Assembly: GCA_963205105.1 (NCBI GenBank) | Contig: CAUJJW010000038.1 | Coordinates: 1 to 57,046 of the forward strand | Origin: Verrucomicrobiota bacterium | GTDB taxonomy: Bacteria; Verrucomicrobiota; Verrucomicrobiia; Limisphaerales; CAIMTB01 | DNA length: 57,046 nt | Reading direction: 5' to 3' | Part shown: positions 56,077 through 57,046 of the stretch, piece after piece | Position numbering within the stretch: position 1 is the stretch's first letter | How the letters are laid out: each line of letters starts with the position of its first letter | Notes under the pieces: generated by a model | What the model was told of the DNA's origin: nothing | The model's input: the letters and a program-made list of their open reading frames with translations, nothing else | The model's database searches: none | Made by a program: the position numbers and the translations under genes

Positions 56077-56994
56077 ATGAACCCGCCACAAACGGTCTCC
56101 CGCCGCTCCGCCCTTCGCGCCGCCGCCATGGGCGCCGCCGCTGCCGCCACCATGACACCCCAGGCTTCCCTCGCCCAAGCCCCGCGCTCCGCCGCCCTCC
56201 CTGAATTCCGCGTCCGCAACGGTCGCATCCGCCAATCCATCATGGGCTGGACCTTCAATCCCATGCCCACACCCGACCTGGCACGCCATTGCAAGGAGAT
56301 CGGTCTCGTCGCCATGGAAGGCATCGACGCCAAACACTACCCGATGGTCCGCGAACTCGGCCTCCAGATCTCCCTCGTCGGTTCACACGGCTTTAACAAA
56401 GGCCCCGTCAATCCCGCCAACCACCCCAGCGTCCTCCAATCCCTACGCGATGGCATCGACCTCGCCGTCCAGTGCCAGTCCAAGAAGGTCATCACCTTCA
56501 CCGGCATGCGCGAACCCGGCATCGACGACGCCACCGCCGCCAGGAATTGCGTCGAGTGCTGGAAACAGGTCGTCGGTTACGCCGAACAGAAGGGAATCAC
56601 GATCTGCCTCGAACACCTCAACAGCCGCGACGGTTCCCACCCCATGAAGGGTCACCCCGGTTACTTCGGCGACCACGTGGATGCCTGCATCGACCTCATC
56701 CGCCAGGTCGGTTCTCCGAATTTCCGGCTGCTCTTCGACATCTACCATGTCGCGATCATGGACGGGGACGTCATCCGTCGGCTGCGCCAGCACAAGGAAT
56801 ACATCGGCCATGTCCACACCGCTGGGGTCCCCGGACGGGCCGAACTCGATGACACGCAGGAAGTGAACTACCCCGCCGTCCTTCGCGCTCTGCTCGACAC
56901 CGGCTACGACGGTTTCGTCGCCCAGGAATTCATCCCCACCTGGCCCGACAAAGTCCTCGCCCTCCGCCACGCCGCCATGGTCTGCGACGTGTAA
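56077..56994 (+). CDS. Tat-exported TIM-barrel isomerase (hydroxypyruvate/xylose-isomerase-like)
   Basis: 305 residues. The N terminus VSRRSALRAAAMGAAAAATM is a twin-arginine signal (SRRSALR), cut near LAQAPR. The rest is an AP-endonuclease-2/xylose-isomerase-like barrel: GWTFNPMPTPDLARHCKEIG, VITFTGMREPGIDD, and likely metal ligands in ICLEHLNSRDG (Glu), LLFDIYHVAIMDGD (Asp, His), IGHVHTAGVPGRAELD (His) and FVAQEF (Glu). The pattern fits the hydroxypyruvate isomerase (Hyi) branch, many exported copies of which occur in planctomycetes and verrucomicrobia with unknown sugar substrates. A GAAAGGA ribosome site lies a few bases before the ATG. Confidence 0.9.
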   Translation: MNPPQTVSRRSALRAAAMGAAAAATMTPQASLAQAPRSAALPEFRVRNGRIRQSIMGWTFNPMPTPDLARHCKEIGLVAMEGIDAKHYPMVRELGLQISLVGSHGFNKGPVNPANHPSVLQSLRDGIDLAVQCQSKKVITFTGMREPGIDDATAARNCVECWKQVVGYAEQKGITICLEHLNSRDGSHPMKGHPGYFGDHVDACIDLIRQVGSPNFRLLFDIYHVAIMDGDVIRRLRQHKEYIGHVHTAGVPGRAELDDTQEVNYPAVLRALLDTGYDGFVAQEFIPTWPDKVLALRHAAMVCDV

Positions 56995-57046
56995 CCCCCC
57001 GTCCTCCGCCCCCCGTCCTCCGCCCCCCGTCCTCCGCCCCCCGTCC
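56995..57046 (+). repeat. 14-bp tandem repeat running off the window
   Basis: Unit GTCCTCCGCCCCCC, three complete copies plus a partial one, preceded by a C run that belongs to the same period. It begins directly after the stop codon of the isomerase gene. Total length is unknown because the window ends inside it. Confidence 0.9.

Noticed and set aside
56995..57046. CRISPR array at the right edge
   Set aside because: The 14-base units have no spacers between them, so this is a simple tandem repeat; no cas genes are in the window.

Overview
The window is high-GC bacterial DNA, and its gene content points to the Verrucomicrobiota (a Limisphaerales/Pedosphaera-like lineage is my best guess). 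The evidence is a PVC-type membrane-bound dehydrogenase with HEAT repeats and a C-terminal CxxCH haem site, a DUF1501 protein, a Tat-exported TIM-barrel isomerase, a CotH protein, a bacterial CE15 esterase, an ECF sigma factor with a long membrane-anchored tail, a REP-associated tyrosine transposase (RayT) and a giant glycine-repeat secreted protein. This is inference from families; there is no rRNA or other phylogenetic marker here, and I saw no tRNA, rRNA or CRISPR array.

Layout. 1-10.6 kb: end of a DUF1501 gene, a cupin, and a ~3000-residue secreted protein with five long glycine-rich repeats, a beta-helix region and a caspase-like peptidase domain. 11-15.6 kb: a zinc-ribbon metallopeptidase, a RayT transposase flanked by identical 18-base repeats, and the ECF sigma factor. 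15.7-21 kb: PVC dehydrogenase, GNAT acetyltransferase, PQQ-like propeller. 20.9-24.6 kb (minus strand): an alpha/beta hydrolase, a LolD/MacB-type ATPase, an FtsX-type permease and a LolA-like lipoprotein-sorting protein, which look like one export unit. 24.6-33.8 kb (plus): a Ski2-like helicase one base ahead of a 2185-residue NRPS of order A-T-C-(A C-terminal remnant)-T-C-T-TE. 33.8-40.1 kb: an anchored protein of unknown function, a CE15 esterase, a serine hydrolase, and a DUF455/ATP-grasp fusion.

40.1-51.8 kb (minus): one compact run hoxE-hoxF-hoxU-hoxY-hoxH-protease-hypA-hypB-hypF-hypC-hypD-hypE, that is a complete group 3d bidirectional NAD-linked [NiFe] hydrogenase with its protease and all six Hyp maturation factors. 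52.3-57 kb: CotH protein, nucleoside diphosphate kinase, a secreted glycosidase-like protein, a Tat-exported isomerase-like protein, and a 14-base tandem repeat running off the end.

The most striking feature is a family of short palindromic elements that lie inside coding sequence. Each full copy has two hairpins, each led by GTAG as in REP sequences, inside a longer outer stem whose arms change together between copies. The element occurs in frame as a 2 x 117-bp tandem in a linker of the NRPS, once inside HypF at a domain boundary in the opposite orientation, and twice at the HypF N terminus, where it supplies a Shine-Dalgarno plus ATG. Its flank recurs at the start of the CotH gene around a different hairpin pair. 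A separate 92-bp inverted repeat of 9-base units encodes the His-rich metal-binding segment of HypB. Several other palindromic or simple repeats sit at gene starts or between genes, so this genome appears heavily seeded with small repeats that are tolerated in, or recruited into, proteins.
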